DNA of 64,000 nucleotides from Sipunculus nudus (GCA_026874595.1 CM049315.1:7560664-7624663), one strand, 5' to 3'; shown: positions 48,578 to 61,982, counted from the first letter of the stretch. Numbers and translations are program-made. Notes: generated by a model not told the origin, from the letters alone.

Positions 48578-50479
48578 CGTACTATTATGCAAATATCAGG
48601 GATTCACCATACGGACTTTACAGGGCTCTAGTGATAAGAGCTGGCACTGCGTTACGTCTGTCGCACATGGAATCACGTTTTAGTTTAGACATTTTAGTAG
48701 CAATCGTTAAAACTAAAGCCAAGGCAGAGCTATGACTTGCCTTTCAGGTGACCTTCTCGGGCTGCACGTGGCGACGTCTTACAACAGGGTGTGAAATCAC
48801 CAGATGTCACCCAGCTGTGTTGGTTTGACCAGCCAAGCAACAAAGTACTCAATGTTAAGAAGAATGTAACTGAACAGTTGAAACAAAGCATTGAAAATAA
48901 TCACATTAAAATTAAGAAAAAATGCACAGAGAACCACATAGAACCAGCCGGTAGTAAACAAATTGCTTTATCAACCAAAGTTGGGTTCGTCACTTAATGT
49001 ACCAAATCTAATAGCCAGCTTTGAGAACCAGTGTGTATTTTTGCAGATGTTATTGAAAAATATGCAGTTGTACATTTTAATTTTGAAAACTAAAATGTAA
49101 AGTTTTATTCCATAGTTACCGACTGAAAAATACGAGTAAATAATTAAATTTTATCGAACGCTCATATCAAGGCTATGTACACCAAAATAAATAGCTGTAA
49201 TGTGGATTTGCACATATTCTGTAATATTTCATTATTAAGTATAATAATTTATCATACAGTCATCTATAATTCATTTGTAATATTTACATACTAGAAATAT
49301 CTTCTCTTTGTCTATAATGAACGGATAACGCTTAATTACAAGTTTGTTCATTCTGAAATTTCCCTGAGGCATCCGTTTTAGAATCTGAATAACCTGCAGA
49401 TTTAGTTAACTCTTCTGCCTCGGAGCCACTCATTCCATTAACATGTACTGAAATCTATCAATAATTGGTTAAGGTACCTTGTATATCATAATTAACACTC
49501 CCAGAGGCAGCTTGCCAGACACTTGCACTCATTCAAACATGGGCGAAAGCATTTTCTCTGTCCAACCTCACTGCCACTAATTAGTAGTTCTTGTAATGTC
49601 ACTAGCAGTGTTCTGTCTGCCATTTAAATAGCGATTCGTCATAATCTACTGCCGCACTTTAGATGTGTAATTAATTTACTAAATTGATAACACTAAAATA
49701 TTGGATTGAGATCTCTGTAAACTAAGTGAGTGGTTCATAATTAACGATTTGTCATTTCAGTGTTTTCTGCTCTTTCTAATAAAACATCAGTGAAATGGAA
49801 TTTCAAAGTTAAAATGGTTTGAATGCCTTATTAAAAATCAGAAATCAATTTTATAAATGATAATTAGACATCCTAGATATTTGCTAATTATCAGTTAATA
49901 TTTATTCATATTTTAACAAGACTGCTATTGTTACATTCGGAAAATATTTTCTTGGATTATCGACATTTTTATAATATGACCATTGTAACATCATGAAACC
50001 TGCAGTGTCCCAAATCAGATCTACTTTTTTTCTTAAATATTAAATTTGTTGGAGGTAATCGTCTTCATTTGTTAATGCTGGTTTAAATATATATTATTTC
50101 ACTTTTATTTTACTGCAGAATTTCATTCCGTTTTTTCTCAACATGAAAGGCGTAAACACGATTACCCTGGCACTACTAAACTCCTGGTTATCGCCCGGGT
50201 GTGTAACGCCGACGGATGCCCGAAAAAAGCTCACTCGTGTTTGAGTGAAACACGACTTTGGGGCATTCTCCGGATTGAAGGTCTATCTATAAATAATATT
50301 TATTTCGTACAAAGAGAGTACATAATTTAAAAAAGGTTAATAATAAACATTTTAAAGAAAAACAACTGGTAATTCAATGTAGAAACATCACTCAACTGTA
50401 AGCTGAGTGATGAAATAATCAACGAAACTTAGATCAAAATTGGCAATGTCATTTATGCCATCTCTTAAAACCATTAAGT
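48578..50479. other. Repeat-poor DNA with many TAAT-type motifs
   Basis: No repeat family members seen and no coding region. TAATTA/ATTAAT core motifs are frequent (for example near 49330, 49600, 49670 and 49740). This would suit non-coding regulatory or intronic DNA but proves nothing by itself. Confidence 0.35.
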
Positions 50480-50965
50480 CAAGAACGATGCTTCCGGCTC
50501 CTTTTATTGATTTCTGGCGACATTGCTTTGCAAGAAAGTTCATACATTTTTATCGTATGTACATTAGTTTTGTATTTTTTCACATAAATAACTAATTGTC
50601 GCCAAACTGTTCCAGTCACTGACAACACAATAGCTGTATGTGCATTATAGGGCAGTTTTTAGACCGCACTTAGTTATATACTTTATACTTTGTCTCATGT
50701 TCCAAGTATGACATCCATAGAAAGAAGTACAATATGACTTGAGGAGATTGTAAACAATTTGTCGATGTAGACCCCTGAAATAAGCTAAAAGTTTATTTAT
50801 ATTAGAAAAGAAAAACCCCCTGGTTTTTGTCTGGTTCACTTGTGGCATCAAAATCGTTTCTGATGAGAACGCCCAACTACTCAGTACAAGGTACCCATTT
50901 GAGTTTCTTGCCAGCAGGACATATACTGTATTGCGAGATTTTTTGACTCTTTGTGTAATCTTCAT
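50480..50965 (-). pseudogene. Non-LTR retrotransposon RT C-terminal relic
   Basis: The minus frame from 50965 encodes N-K-L-L-A-Y-F-R-G-L-H, then L-L-K-S-Y-C-T-S-F-Y-G-C. This resembles the segment just after the reverse-transcriptase core in mollusc-type LINE elements. After a break near 50645 the similarity continues in another frame (L-P-Y-N-A-H-T, then V-W-R-Q-L), as is usual for this region. It is therefore a frameshifted, truncated fragment. A LINE fragment of the same general kind lies at 61000-61697. Confidence 0.55.
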
Positions 50966-51719
50966 CTTCTGATATAACTATGAATATCTAGGAGAAACCT
51001 CCTGCCTACGTTCATTCACACTGGACGCTTGTACGCCGAAATCGAGCTGTTTTGACTGATAAGTGTAAATTAAATATATTTAGTAAATAAGGCAAATGTA
51101 GAGTTTCCTTCGCCAAAATCCATTCCAAATATAACCAGCAGATTGTATTTGTTTATGAACGTATAATATATATTGATATACCTGTGGTTGTATTTTGCGG
51201 TGTCATATCCGTGACGCAGAAATATAAACATGAACTTATGCACGTGCTTCCTTGGATAGTTTAAGTGATACAACTGACACTTGGTAGGGTCATTTCACCT
51301 TTATGCATAAATATCACCCGGATTAATAGGAGATTAACCATTTTTGTATGCCAATATCAAAAGTGAGTCCCAAAGGAGCGAGAGTCACATGTTATTCACA
51401 TTAACTGACAATGCAAGTGCGCCAGTTACTGCAATATCCTCACTGACAGCAGATTTTATTCATATGCACAATATACCTTATTCCTGCGTTGGAGGCTGGA
51501 CTGAGGGGGCTACAGTCTCCCATTGTAAGCCCACAGAACGCAAATCCTGTGTAGGTTGCGACCGCAAAAAATCTCACCGCTCCCAGCTTCACGATCACGA
51601 TATGTTTAATGCACTGTGCAACATATGATTTAACAACTATAGACATTAAATTTATTTATGATTGCTGCTTTGATGTGGAAGCCATTACAGTGGTAATTAA
51701 CACTTTAAATTAGTTCCAA
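50966..51719. other. Intergenic DNA, no gene seen
   Basis: Short frames here, including 51344-51628, have no recognisable domain. Confidence 0.4.
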
Positions 51720-51915
51720 ATTCAAAATGCGGGTATATGTTTCCACAATTTATAAAAAAAAACCCTAAAATATCCCTAGGTCCGGAGAGTGCGGGGCGGG
51801 GGGGGGGGGGGGTTCTAGACCACAAACATTTGTCTGAAACCCTTAAAAAAGCTGCGGCAACAGAAAAAAGGGGGTGGGGTCCGGACCCGTGGACTTCCCT
51901 CTGGATGCGCTCCTG
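51720..51915 (-). mobile_element. hAT-like element end
   Basis: Read on the minus strand, the block begins CAGGAGCGCATCCAGAG at 51915, followed by GGTCCGGACCCC and, further in, a 15-nt G run (51798-51812 on the plus strand). This CAGG start and GC-rich subterminal region is common in hAT elements. No opposite terminus or target duplication was found. Confidence 0.35.
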
Positions 51916-52115
51916 ACTGCTATGGTTATATGGTCATACTCAGCTGTGAATGACTGAAAACAAACGAGTCTCATGTGGGTATCGGCCATCAGCCTTTCCC
52001 GTAACATGCAGCCCTTTTTTCGGAAAAGCCAGTGCGCTAACAAATCCGACTCTAAAATAAACGCTTAGGGTGATATGCCATTAACATTAGATTAGATTTA
52101 CGAATATTTCAAGCG

Positions 52116-52181
<66 letters not shown>

Positions 52182-52251
52182 ATAAACATATCTCTGCCAC
52201 AGTGTAAAAATTGATTTGAAATTCTTAGACATAACAGTACAAAGCGAGAGG

Positions 52252-52287
<36 letters not shown>

Positions 52288-52543
52288 ATTTATTAGATGA
52301 ACACATGGGGGGAGGTTCAGTTAGGGTTATTTAAAAGGTTCGAGGCAGAAGTACCAAATAGCAACAATAAGACATTTTATGCTTTGCCTTAACAATTTAC
52401 TTTGAGTAAGATGATACCTGTTACCGAAATTACAAATAAAACACTGAAAAGAATATTACATTGTCATCTTGGTTTTGCTTATAGTTTCCTTTAAAACCTA
52501 TGAGACTTGCTGTAGATGGCCAAAACTGTAAATCTGTAACTAG
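51916..52543. repeat. AT microsatellites in intergenic DNA
   Basis: TA dinucleotide tracts occur at 52118-52166 and 52255-52282, separated by about 90 bp. Nothing else is recognised in the interval. Confidence 0.85.
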
Positions 52544-53762
52544 TTAATTTTTCCTGCTATTTCTGCTGAGCCAATGTTTTTGTCTTCGTAAATTCGACTG
52601 TAACAGCTGCAGCATTATGAGTATACCTTCACGTGGGACGTGGACAATAAGTAACGGCGGTTTTACAATGTCTGTAATAGACAAAGAAAAGAAAAGATCT
52701 GTTACATTCAACCAAATAATACGGAGGCTGACATTGCTATACCTGTGTGTTGATGGTTGGGAGTGAAATATACTTACTGTTTCCTTTCGATATTTTACGA
52801 AGATATATGCATTCATGCAAACCAAATATTCATTACAGCTCCTCATGCAACACTGCAATGTCATGTCAAAAAAGGTTGATAAATATGCTGTCATGAATAT
52901 TGTTCGTATATCCTGTTCGTTTGAGCTGAAGATCAAAACTTTTAAAGTGACCTTAAACACATTCATAAATACATTAAAAAATATTTTTTTTTCTCGAACA
53001 TTTCACTCCCAGTTTGATTTATGATTAATAACTGACACATATACATATAATCCGATATGATATCTTGTTGTGAATCTGATATTAGTTATCTTTTCTTTGA
53101 GTTAGACAACGCTTCTGATTGAATCTGGAATCTTTAGTCAGATTGGAGAGCTTTCCCCATGGTCTAACCAGTGCCGTGATATCTGTCAATGATATTTTCC
53201 AGATCATTCATTTTCACTCCTGATCAAAATAAAAAGTTTTTATGTTTGCCATGTTCATGATATATTCCGTGTGTGCGACGTTCTTAGAGGCCTTACTAAC
53301 ATTATATCCTTATCATATGCATATCCAGTGTTTAAGAATACCCCTAGCATGGATGATGTTTCTTTTTAGTTACATTTAACACCCTGTAATTATTCCATAT
53401 TTTATCTCGTGTGTGTGTCCGATAAAATTACAAGGAGTGAACATTTTATTTTAAAAAAAAATATTATCTGGAGTTGAAAAGAATCCATTGGAGCTAATTG
53501 GGCAGGATATTAATTCCTCTCTTGGGAAGAAAATGCGAGATTACGCCGGTAATTAACCTTAACATGTTACGTTAACCATCGAAACTGATCTGTGGTTAGA
53601 AACACTTTGAAACCTTTGGGATTCACATGCGAGCTCATAAAAATCCGTCACACATTGTAGCGTTGAGGATACAAAGAACTCATATCATGGGAGTTGACAG
53701 AGACGTATTTTGAATATATTGTATATAAAAATAAAACAAACGTAAAATTGAACATGGGAACG

Positions 53763-53766
<4 letters not shown>
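52544..53766. other. Intergenic DNA, no gene supported
   Basis: A 140-codon minus frame (52544-52966) has no recognisable domain or splice context. The rest is AT-rich and single-copy in appearance. Confidence 0.4.

Positions 53767-53801
<35 letters not shown>
53767..53801 (+). repeat. (CT)n microsatellite
   Basis: A pure CT run followed by about 110 bp of degenerate TCT/TGTC repeats. Confidence 0.95.
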
Positions 53802-53803
<2 letters not shown>

Positions 53804-56510
53804 TCTTTTTCTCTCTTTGTTTCTCTATCTGTCTCTTTCTGACTGTCTGTCTCTGACTGTCTCATTCGTGTCTTTCTTTCTCGAACTCTCTGTCTTTTGT
53901 CTCTTTCTCGCTTTGTTTCAAAAGCATTATTTTTATACTAGACCATGATGTCAGCCTGTTGTATTCCAGAATTTTGCCATTTTGATGAGCACTGATATAC
54001 TATTCTATTCTATTATGTAAAAAAAATAAACCGCACAGTACAAGCAGTATTACATTAGCTAAGCTGACATTAGTGATATTACCGAAAGGCGTGCATACTT
54101 TTCTTGAAACACGTTTCTTAAATGTATAATACACTACAGTCAATGGAAATATTCAAATTTTGATCATAACAGTTTGCGTCCTGCATTAAAATTCCCTTGA
54201 CACACTTGCTTCCATTTTATCAACAATTTTGTCACATAAATGTTACAAACGACATCTTTATAAAAAATAACTTTTTTTCGGGACTGTTGGGTTAAAGATA
54301 ATTACCTTTGTCTGACGTGTACCACTGATTAGCGAGGTAATTCATATTTAGTTTTTTAAGTATATAATAAACGAGACAATCACGTCAAATTAGCTGTTTA
54401 ACGCCATCTCACTTTAGTATAATTACCATAGGCCTTTTCTGCCCAACGCCGCTGATAATCGTTGTAATTAAGCCAAATTACAAATTTACTGGTAGCCCAA
54501 GAATGGACATGAATGAATCAACGGTGGCATAACACGGAATAAAATAAAATTTCCCGTGTTTGAAAAACATGGGTACCCATTGAAACAGTTTCCTTGCACC
54601 CAGGCCTTCATTGCAACCGCAAGGTTAATATGCAATTAAGAAACTTTTACCCCGTGAACTATTTTGTGGTGAACTATTGATGAACCCGCTGAATTAACTC
54701 CCGTAATTGTTGAGGATTAGACTCACTTGTAAATACAGCTAAGTCCTGACAGATTTGAAATAAAATTAGACTCTAATGGGATGAGGAAAAAGTTAAATAC
54801 ACCATTTATTAGGTATTGGGAAACCAAGTGTGTATTAGATTAAATTGATGTAATGATTCCTAATAGAAAAAAAATCAATTTTGTATGTGATGGCAGTTTA
54901 TATTTATGTAATTTCCTTTTACATATATATAGAAAATGAAATATCAATTACACAAATGCTTGTTAATCAACAATATTCATAAGAGTCATGTAATTTGGTT
55001 TAAATATTTAATCAATTAACTCCTTATACTGATAGCTTTTGTAAGAATCAATGAACACCAAACTAACATAAATAGTGGTTTGAGAGTATTAAGTCGGAAT
55101 ATTTAATATTCCAAGCAGACCAGAGAGATGCTTTTTGCATTAGCATAGTTTCCACTTTCAACAAACGTATTCAGATCACAAAAATGTCACCAAAAATCAC
55201 AAGGGACTTTGGAAAAAATCCATGACCATAGAATATACATTCCGGGAATGAAAAAAAATGATCTGTTTATGTTATCATATATGACTTGAAAATGTATTTT
55301 CCTTAATTTATTTTTCTGGGATAGCACTGTACCAGTCTTAAGCATACCGTCTGCGATAAATAATCCAAAACCAATAAAGCATGATACACACCTGTGGAAT
55401 TCGTGAAATTTATGTCCTTCGCTTCCGCCTCTTGATGCCCCCTGCTTGCCCTATTGATATGTTTTAATATTTATTGTCCCCTGAAGATGTCTCCACATGT
55501 CATAGTGACTGTGTTTTAGTTTTCTTCCCCCCCCCCCCCCTAAGATGTCTCCACATGTCAAAATTTTTGGTTGTGAATTTGGAACTAAAGGGAAGTTTTT
55601 TTTATATGTTTTGAGCTGCTGATCATACATTTTAAGACAGACACTCAATCCTCACCAAGAAATGCACAAGAGCAATTACTGGCCCAACTTTGAATAAAAT
55701 CGGAAAATATTGGGAAAAGTTATTGCACGGAAACGATATGACGGACAGACAGACAGACAAACAAGCCCAAATCAATATCCCCCGTTCCGAGGAAGCATTT
55801 TGGGCCAGGTCTTCCACGCGTATGCACTTTTTGACGTTTTACGTATTATGTTGCGGATTGTTCCATTTCTTACTGACAGACTTAAATTACACCAATAAAG
55901 ATAAGTTAAGCTGCTCGCCAACTAAAATGAGAAAACGTAACCTGAGATTTGAAGGTACCTGATTCAATATTGAAACTAAGTTATTATTCTGCAAATTAGT
56001 TGATTTTATTGGTCACGACCTGACTGCAAAATTTAAGCTGTGACTTAATTAATATCAGATGTGTGTGCTTATTTTTTATTCTTAATTATGCAGTTCAATA
56101 TTAACTAATCAGTTTTGTTCATTTGCAGAATAATATTTACTTTCATTAATATTTGGGATCTTCTGTTTCAGTTAAAGAAGGACATTTCACAATTGAAAGA
56201 TAATTCGGTGTTTCGGCATGAAATAAATTGTAACATGACATCGTGTCGGATATTGTTTGAATATACTCGAAACTCGACCTGCTTTTAATGAACAGATATT
56301 TAAATTAGTTTGAATCATTGTATATCTTGTGTTTGAATGCAAGGAAACGTGCGTATAGGTGAAACGTATGAGAAAGTATAAATATAATTGACAATATAAT
56401 TCGCATTTCATGACTATTATATTTTTCATATATTGATTTCAGCATTGTTGAAATAATACATTATGAGTTAGAAGCAAAAGAACCTATCATTTAGTTAAAT
56501 CAGCAAGGGG
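53802..56510. other. Mostly unique DNA, no gene seen
   Basis: A short direct repeat, AAGATGTCTCCACATGTCA, occurs at 55484 and 55542 around a 14-nt poly-C run (55527-55540). A GACA tract near 55740-55764 resembles the tetranucleotide tracts of the Helentron-like family, but no hairpin end adjoins it. 54300-54520 is rich in TAAT-type motifs. Confidence 0.4.
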
Positions 56511-56539
56511 TACTCTGAATAACTTGCGGGCGTAACATG

Positions 56540-56640
56540 AAATAAGGTTCAGACTTCCCATGGGGGTTATCTTAAATTAAGTTCGGATTACCCCCGGGGG
56601 ATAACCTGAAATGGGGGTAACCTGAAGTCTTTACACCGGT
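56540..56640. repeat. Repeated CCCC/GGGG palindromic motif
   Basis: The motif (GGGGG)(G)TTA/ATAACCT followed by (T/G)AA(A/T) appears three times, in part inverted, around a perfect CCCCCGGGGG at 56591-56600. It is probably a diverged small inverted-repeat unit. Confidence 0.5.
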
Positions 56641-59600
56641 ATAATAAGCGATGCAGGATCAGCTGTGCAGAATCATAAATATATATCATGGTCAGATTAC
56701 TTCCTCAATGTAATTGATTGTGCCAGGTGTTACCCGAATTTACACAAGGTTTTATCAAAACACATGTACTTTTATAACGTTTTGGGTAAAATTGAATAAC
56801 AAACAAACCAATAGCAATTTAAACAGTACGTATTTCCGCAAAGGAGGTAAATATATTTTCCATATACAACTTTGTAATATTATATTGTTGTCTTTAAATC
56901 TTATAATCTTACTGGAAACCTTTTTTAACATGAAAAACCACATATAATAATTATAAAAATTATTATAATAGTAATAAAAATGACAATAATAATAATTACA
57001 TTCATAATTCGTGATACAGAAGGTATAATTAGAATGTGTAAGAGCGGGGAAGTCAGTCTTTACCAATGTGTAACGTTTTCATGACGTAATGACCTCTCGG
57101 GTTGTTTTAAATGATGCAGAGTTCATGCTTAGAAACCTAATAAGCTGTCTTTTCAAAGATAAATATTAAGTTAAAGGACTCGTATATTTGATTAAAGCCA
57201 AACGGAGGAAGCGAAGTGAATAAATAAATTTGATGACAACGTATTGACACAACTCAGATTATGAAACTAAAGACAGCCCCACTATGACATTCTGTACAAG
57301 AGGGCCCCCGTTCGAAAGGTTTGTATTTCAAATCATAATGGATAGATGTGGGTGGCACCGGATTAGTTCTCTGTAACCTGTCTGACCCATGCATCATAAT
57401 AATTAAAATCAGAAGTCTAATATTATTTTTAACATTACAACAATGCCCTGAGGTCAAGCGTTGGATTATTTTATCACATGAATATTTATAAAGGCAGAAT
57501 CCAGTAACTGGCGTTAATACATTTCCAGATCTCAAGACCTTACAGTACAAAGTATTAGTTAACCAGATTAATATCCTGTTCCGTTTGCTGGCATATAATA
57601 TTATGGGATCCAAATGAAACGTTTGTGCCTTATCTGGTGATATAATGTGATATGATTACCTTATTATTTGGGATCTGCTATATGATGACAGACAGGGAGA
57701 TGAATGGAATTGTATTGCAATAAATCAGATGTAAGATGCAAGGTCTACTTCACCATAAGTCTGTATAACATTTAATACACGCAACCGTTATGAAAAAAAA
57801 ATAATAAATCGCATGCATTCACAAGGCTAGAGGAAGCGGTCGTAAGGATTTATTAATAGCATTGGACATGCACTTAATTTTCTAATTGTTCTTAGAAGTG
57901 TATGTGTGCATTAAAATTGGGCTACATGCAAAGTGTGCGAATTAGCAAATTAGACCGTGTATGTAATGCTTAGTTTAAACGGAAACAAATTTTCATTTAA
58001 ATGCATACCACTTTTCCTTTATTAAACACGAAAAGAATACCCGGTTTACTCAACAAAAGCCCTTTAATGATTAATGAACGATTAATCAACCTGAAACGGG
58101 CTTCAGGACAAAACTTTTGATTATTGATGCATACATGTTAGTAACAGCTGCCTGTGTTTATCATCCCCTTATTGAAATCCTGCCTTAATTGTGGTGAGGG
58201 TAAATACGTCTGAGGGATTGTCACGCGATATGGCTATCCTGACCAGCAGGTGATCAGCATTCTGCCGTTCTGTGGTACGTCACCATTACCTGTCTATCGT
58301 CGTCCTATTATTATTTGAATTCCATTAAATCGTACTCAGAATACCTTCTTTGTTCTGGGTTAAGTCGGGTGCAGGGAAGGAGGTAGGGAGGGGTTCTCAT
58401 ATATGATAGAAACCTTATTCTAAGTTCTTAATTAAATAAATGGTCCTTTTCAATGAGGTGACTATACGTTATCATGCATCACGTTATCCGGATTTATGAC
58501 TGCAATCAGGAAATTATTGGAAAAGATACGTTGGCACGCAGTATGCGGATTGCAAATTGCGACAGGATCGTGTTGTTAAACTGCGAGGGGTTTTATCGGT
58601 AATGCAATGAAACACTTATAAGCCGCTAAAATTGTCCACAGAGAATATCATTTTTCGCATGTTGCGTACGGTAATGTGGATGTAAGGATAAGAGATTCGC
58701 TGATGCGTTTCGCCCTAATCATTTGAATAATCAGTACAATAACGCAGCCCTTTATCACAGGACAGACAACCTACCCTGACCATTCTCTCCATAGGTCAGC
58801 ATTTGAGTAAAATATGTCTTCTGTTTTACATTAACCAGATTAAATTGCTGGATTTCCTTCGTATGACAGGGACACTTTCGATGGCTTTTCAGCTTGTTGG
58901 TGATCACTAAAACACTTCATAGGTTGTATGTTTAATTAATAACATCCGCCATCAAAGTTTGTGGTGACTGCACGTATTATAAGTTACAATTTAAATTTTA
59001 TTTGTGTTATATTTCACATGTCCCTTCATATGACACTATGTCTTATTTCAAGTGCATTTTATACGGTGGTAAAATCCGTAGGTGTCACCTAGTCTGTTAA
59101 TTAAGGTATTTTAGCTGTAGGCGGGTTTGCATGTTAACTTGAATCAATAAAGGTCATGATAGTTCTTCCCCCATTGCGGATCTAGACTTAATTATAGGAA
59201 CCAGGGTAGAACGTGTTTATGTATATTCAGTAGACTTACTGGAAAAGTCTTCTCTTAATTAGGAATGCTGTTTTTCGTGAAATATTAACAGCATGGTGTG
59301 TCTTAATTTTGGATTTCAATCTCCTGCTCAAACCAATGTCTTACGCATGTGGTCATGTGATCTTACCACAAGGAAGCTTCTGAAAGGAAGGAAAATTGTC
59401 AAGATTCGAATATCTTGAAGTATGTTTAAATTGTGGTGTCTAAAGTTACATGACGGAGAATTACACCATGGTAATCATGTATGTAATTTATTTGTACCAG
59501 ATCATATTATTTACTGACATTCTGTTATTTTCACATATTACAGAAGAAAAACAAATTATCACTTTGAAATGTACCCGTCATACATTCTGTCCAATTTATT

Positions 59601-59687
59601 TTGTTAATTTAGCTATATGCAGCAGCATGCAGCAGTGGTGTCAATTTATTTTCCAGGTTGGGGGTGGGGGTTACTCGCAGACACATA
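56641..59687. other. Repeat-poor DNA, no gene seen
   Basis: Apart from short AT-rich trinucleotide stretches near 56945-57005, no repeats are evident. The 119-codon minus frame at 57254-57613 has no recognisable domain. ATTAAT/TAATGA-type motifs cluster near 58060-58110. Confidence 0.4.
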
Positions 59688-60011
59688 CAGTCGGACCTCT
59701 ATAATGTGGCCACCCTTGGGACTGGACAAAAGTGCGCACTTTATAGAGGTGCCCACTATATGGAGGTAATGGCCAGCACATAGAGTGCTGCCCCCTAGTA
59801 TGATATATTGCTATAATTACTCATGGTTTGAGATTACTAAATTAACTTATTTCATGTATCATCTCTTTTTATTTAATGATTAGTTTTTCAGTGACAATTT
59901 ATTTTTAATTATCAAGACAGTGTTAGAAAATATGTATTTTAAGTAGGGAAAAAATATACGCACAATAAAAGGAACCTCTTTAGCAGATGGTCTATAGGAT
60001 AGTTGAACTCA

Positions 60012-60020
60012 TATATATTT

Positions 60021-60054
<34 letters not shown>

Positions 60055-60058
60055 ATTA
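60012..60058 (+). repeat. (TA)n-rich microsatellite
   Basis: An imperfect TA/CATA tract inside the pogo-like element. Confidence 0.85.
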
Positions 60059-60486
60059 ATTTTTTTATATTTTATTAGCATAAAATGGCAAAGCAGCATG
60101 TGGTTTTTAGCATAACCATGGGAAGCGATAATTCTTAATAATATATTCTTTGAAATCTGGTCAATTTCCGATAAAAATACACAATTAAAAAAGCAGTGAA
60201 ATAACGTCACTAATCTTAATACTATCATTTTAAGAAAACATTCTATATCAAGTTGAAAAGTAAGTAAAACAAAAACATTAATCAAGTCACTGGAAGTCCA
60301 TAAAACATTTGAGTGTGATGCACTTTGAATGAATGTGTTAAGTTGTCACAATTCTTATATCTTGGTGGAAAAGTCTGTGTTTGGAGCAAAGTGCACGTTG
60401 TAGCTTTGCATTTGCTTTTAGAAAGTCCAGGTTGAACACCATTTCAACAGTATGAATCGTTATATGACAACTGTTAAATAAACACT

Positions 60487-60609
60487 GCCCTGGTCTAGTG
60501 GGCATGTACCTGACTACCAGTGATGGGCGGTGTCACCTCATCACAGAGTATTAATTGGGTGAATGATCAGGGCTTCCTTCAACTCTTGGTAGCCAAACAA
60601 ACAAATATT
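60487..60609 (+). mobile_element. tRNA-like SINE
   Basis: TGGTCTAGTGG at 60491-60501 is a good A box. The body ends in GGTAGCCAAACAAACAAAT, an A-rich SINE-type tail. A clear B box is missing. Its tail abuts the tail of the reversed LINE that follows. Confidence 0.45.
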
Positions 60610-61697
60610 AATTAATTGATTGATTGTCTTTTATTCCTCCGAGATCAAAGAGTACAATACAATGATAATTGTTATAATAATATGAAAATAGTAACCAGAT
60701 TTCACAAAAGGTATTAAACGGAACCTGACTGAACAAAACCGGCACATAAATAAAGAGTTACAAATCAATTAGTACATGAATTACATGATAGTTATATAAG
60801 ACAAGCATATATAATCTACCGAGTCTTCTTATACAGTTTAAAGATTACTGGCTAAAGTATAAAAGGGATATATTCATGAGTTAGGCAAAATATTAATACA
60901 CCAAAAAAAATAATAAGATATATTACTGTAGAAAAAAATAGAGGAATACAAGTATCGCCGACATCAGTAATTATTTGAAAGAATCACCTTTTAAGTACCT
61001 TATTTGATAAGAAAATCATATTCGTCAGGCCAGATGGATGATATTACAGAGTACAAAGATTGAATAACCATGGAAACCTTATACAAAAATATTACATGCT
61101 CCTGGTTACTGATTTGTGAAAATTCTCTCCCCATTAGAATAAGAAAGAAATCGACATCGTCTAGATTATATAAGTAAGATGATGCGTTTACAGAAAAAGT
61201 ATCGTTTATAAACATCCATAAGTTTTCGCGTTCCATAGATGTTGCGTCACACTTTATAATTGCAGGAAAGACTGGATTTTTGAACATTTGTCCACATAAT
61301 TGACATAACAGTGGAGGCGCATCCTGCTTAAGATGTTCACACGCGGCAAGCAGTTTGACGAGACATGAAAAACTATTCAGTGACCTTGGTACTTCAAGAG
61401 CATAATACCACAGATCAGATGGAACAAGACAGTCTGGTTTTATTTTGTGAAACACACCTAAGCATTTATATGTACTGAAATTCGCCTGATATGATTTACA
61501 TTCTACCTCAACAATTGCTTTTGTGACCACACTGGTCCATTTACCTTTCCTAGGGGAAATGCCAAACTTAAGGAATTGAAAAACATAATGAGAAAGACCA
61601 TATTTACACACAGTGGATATTAAATCAGGTACACAACCGTAAGTCCATTCCCTTCCAAGACAACTAATGATTCTGTAAATAGAGATTCTTTTCTAAA
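60610..61697 (-). mobile_element. 5'-truncated non-LTR retrotransposon
   Basis: On the minus strand the element runs from about 61697 to a tail at 60610-60640 made of AATAAAAGAC followed by (AATC)n, a typical LINE 3' end. It contains only the C-terminal part of ORF2. It lies within the pogo-like element and is tail-to-tail with a SINE. No clear target duplication was found. Confidence 0.65.
61000..61697 (-). pseudogene. LINE ORF2 C-terminal fragment
   Basis: An open minus frame of about 232 codons with no natural start, of which the last 203 follow an internal ATG. It has the zinc-knuckle-like stretch C-Q-L-C-G ... P-A-I-I-K-C-D ... R-E-N-L-W, a derived form of the C-x2-C ... H-x-C motif after the reverse transcriptase in LINE ORF2. 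It is followed by N-L-D-D-V-D-F-F-L-I-L-M-G, also characteristic of these tails. The expected His is replaced (F-P-A), suggesting decay. The RT catalytic core and endonuclease are missing, so it is a dead fragment. Confidence 0.65.
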
Positions 61698-61979
61698 ATT
61701 TATGAATATTAATTATATTTAATAATTAATAAATAATTAAGAATTAATATAATCTTAATAACTTTAAAAGCACTATAAGGAAGGCTTACAAAGTTGCTGT
61801 AAAGAGATAGTTCAACCTTGAAAATCCGTGAAGTGCCCACATTAGCTCTGGAAAACTGCCCACTTTACAGGATATAGAGGTGCCCACATTAGCTAAACAT
61901 AATAAAGAGAAGAAAAAACGGGACTGCCCACTTTATAGAGGTGCCCACTTTATAGAGGTGCCCACTAGGAGAGGTTCCA

Positions 61980-61982
<3 letters not shown>

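Larger units (their letters stand above)
59688..61982. mobile_element. pogo/Tigger-like TIR element with nested inserts
   Basis: The left end is CAGTCGGACCTCTATAAT and the right end, in reverse complement, CAGTGGAACCTCTCCTAG. TA lies directly outside both ends (59686-59687 and 61983-61984), as in Tc1/mariner-type elements. CAGTNGNACCTC ends are typical of pogo/Tigger relatives. Both subterminal regions carry repeated TTTATAGAGGTGCCCAC motifs, at least three on the right. No transposase is visible. The interior holds a SINE and a 5'-truncated LINE. Confidence 0.65.

Noticed and set aside
52544-52966. 140-codon minus frame as a gene
   Set aside because: No recognisable domain, no splice sites or homologous copy in the window, and length compatible with chance in 64 kb.
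61000-61611. 203-codon minus frame as a host gene
   Set aside because: The C-x2-C motif and following segment match LINE ORF2 C-termini, and a LINE-type 3' tail follows.
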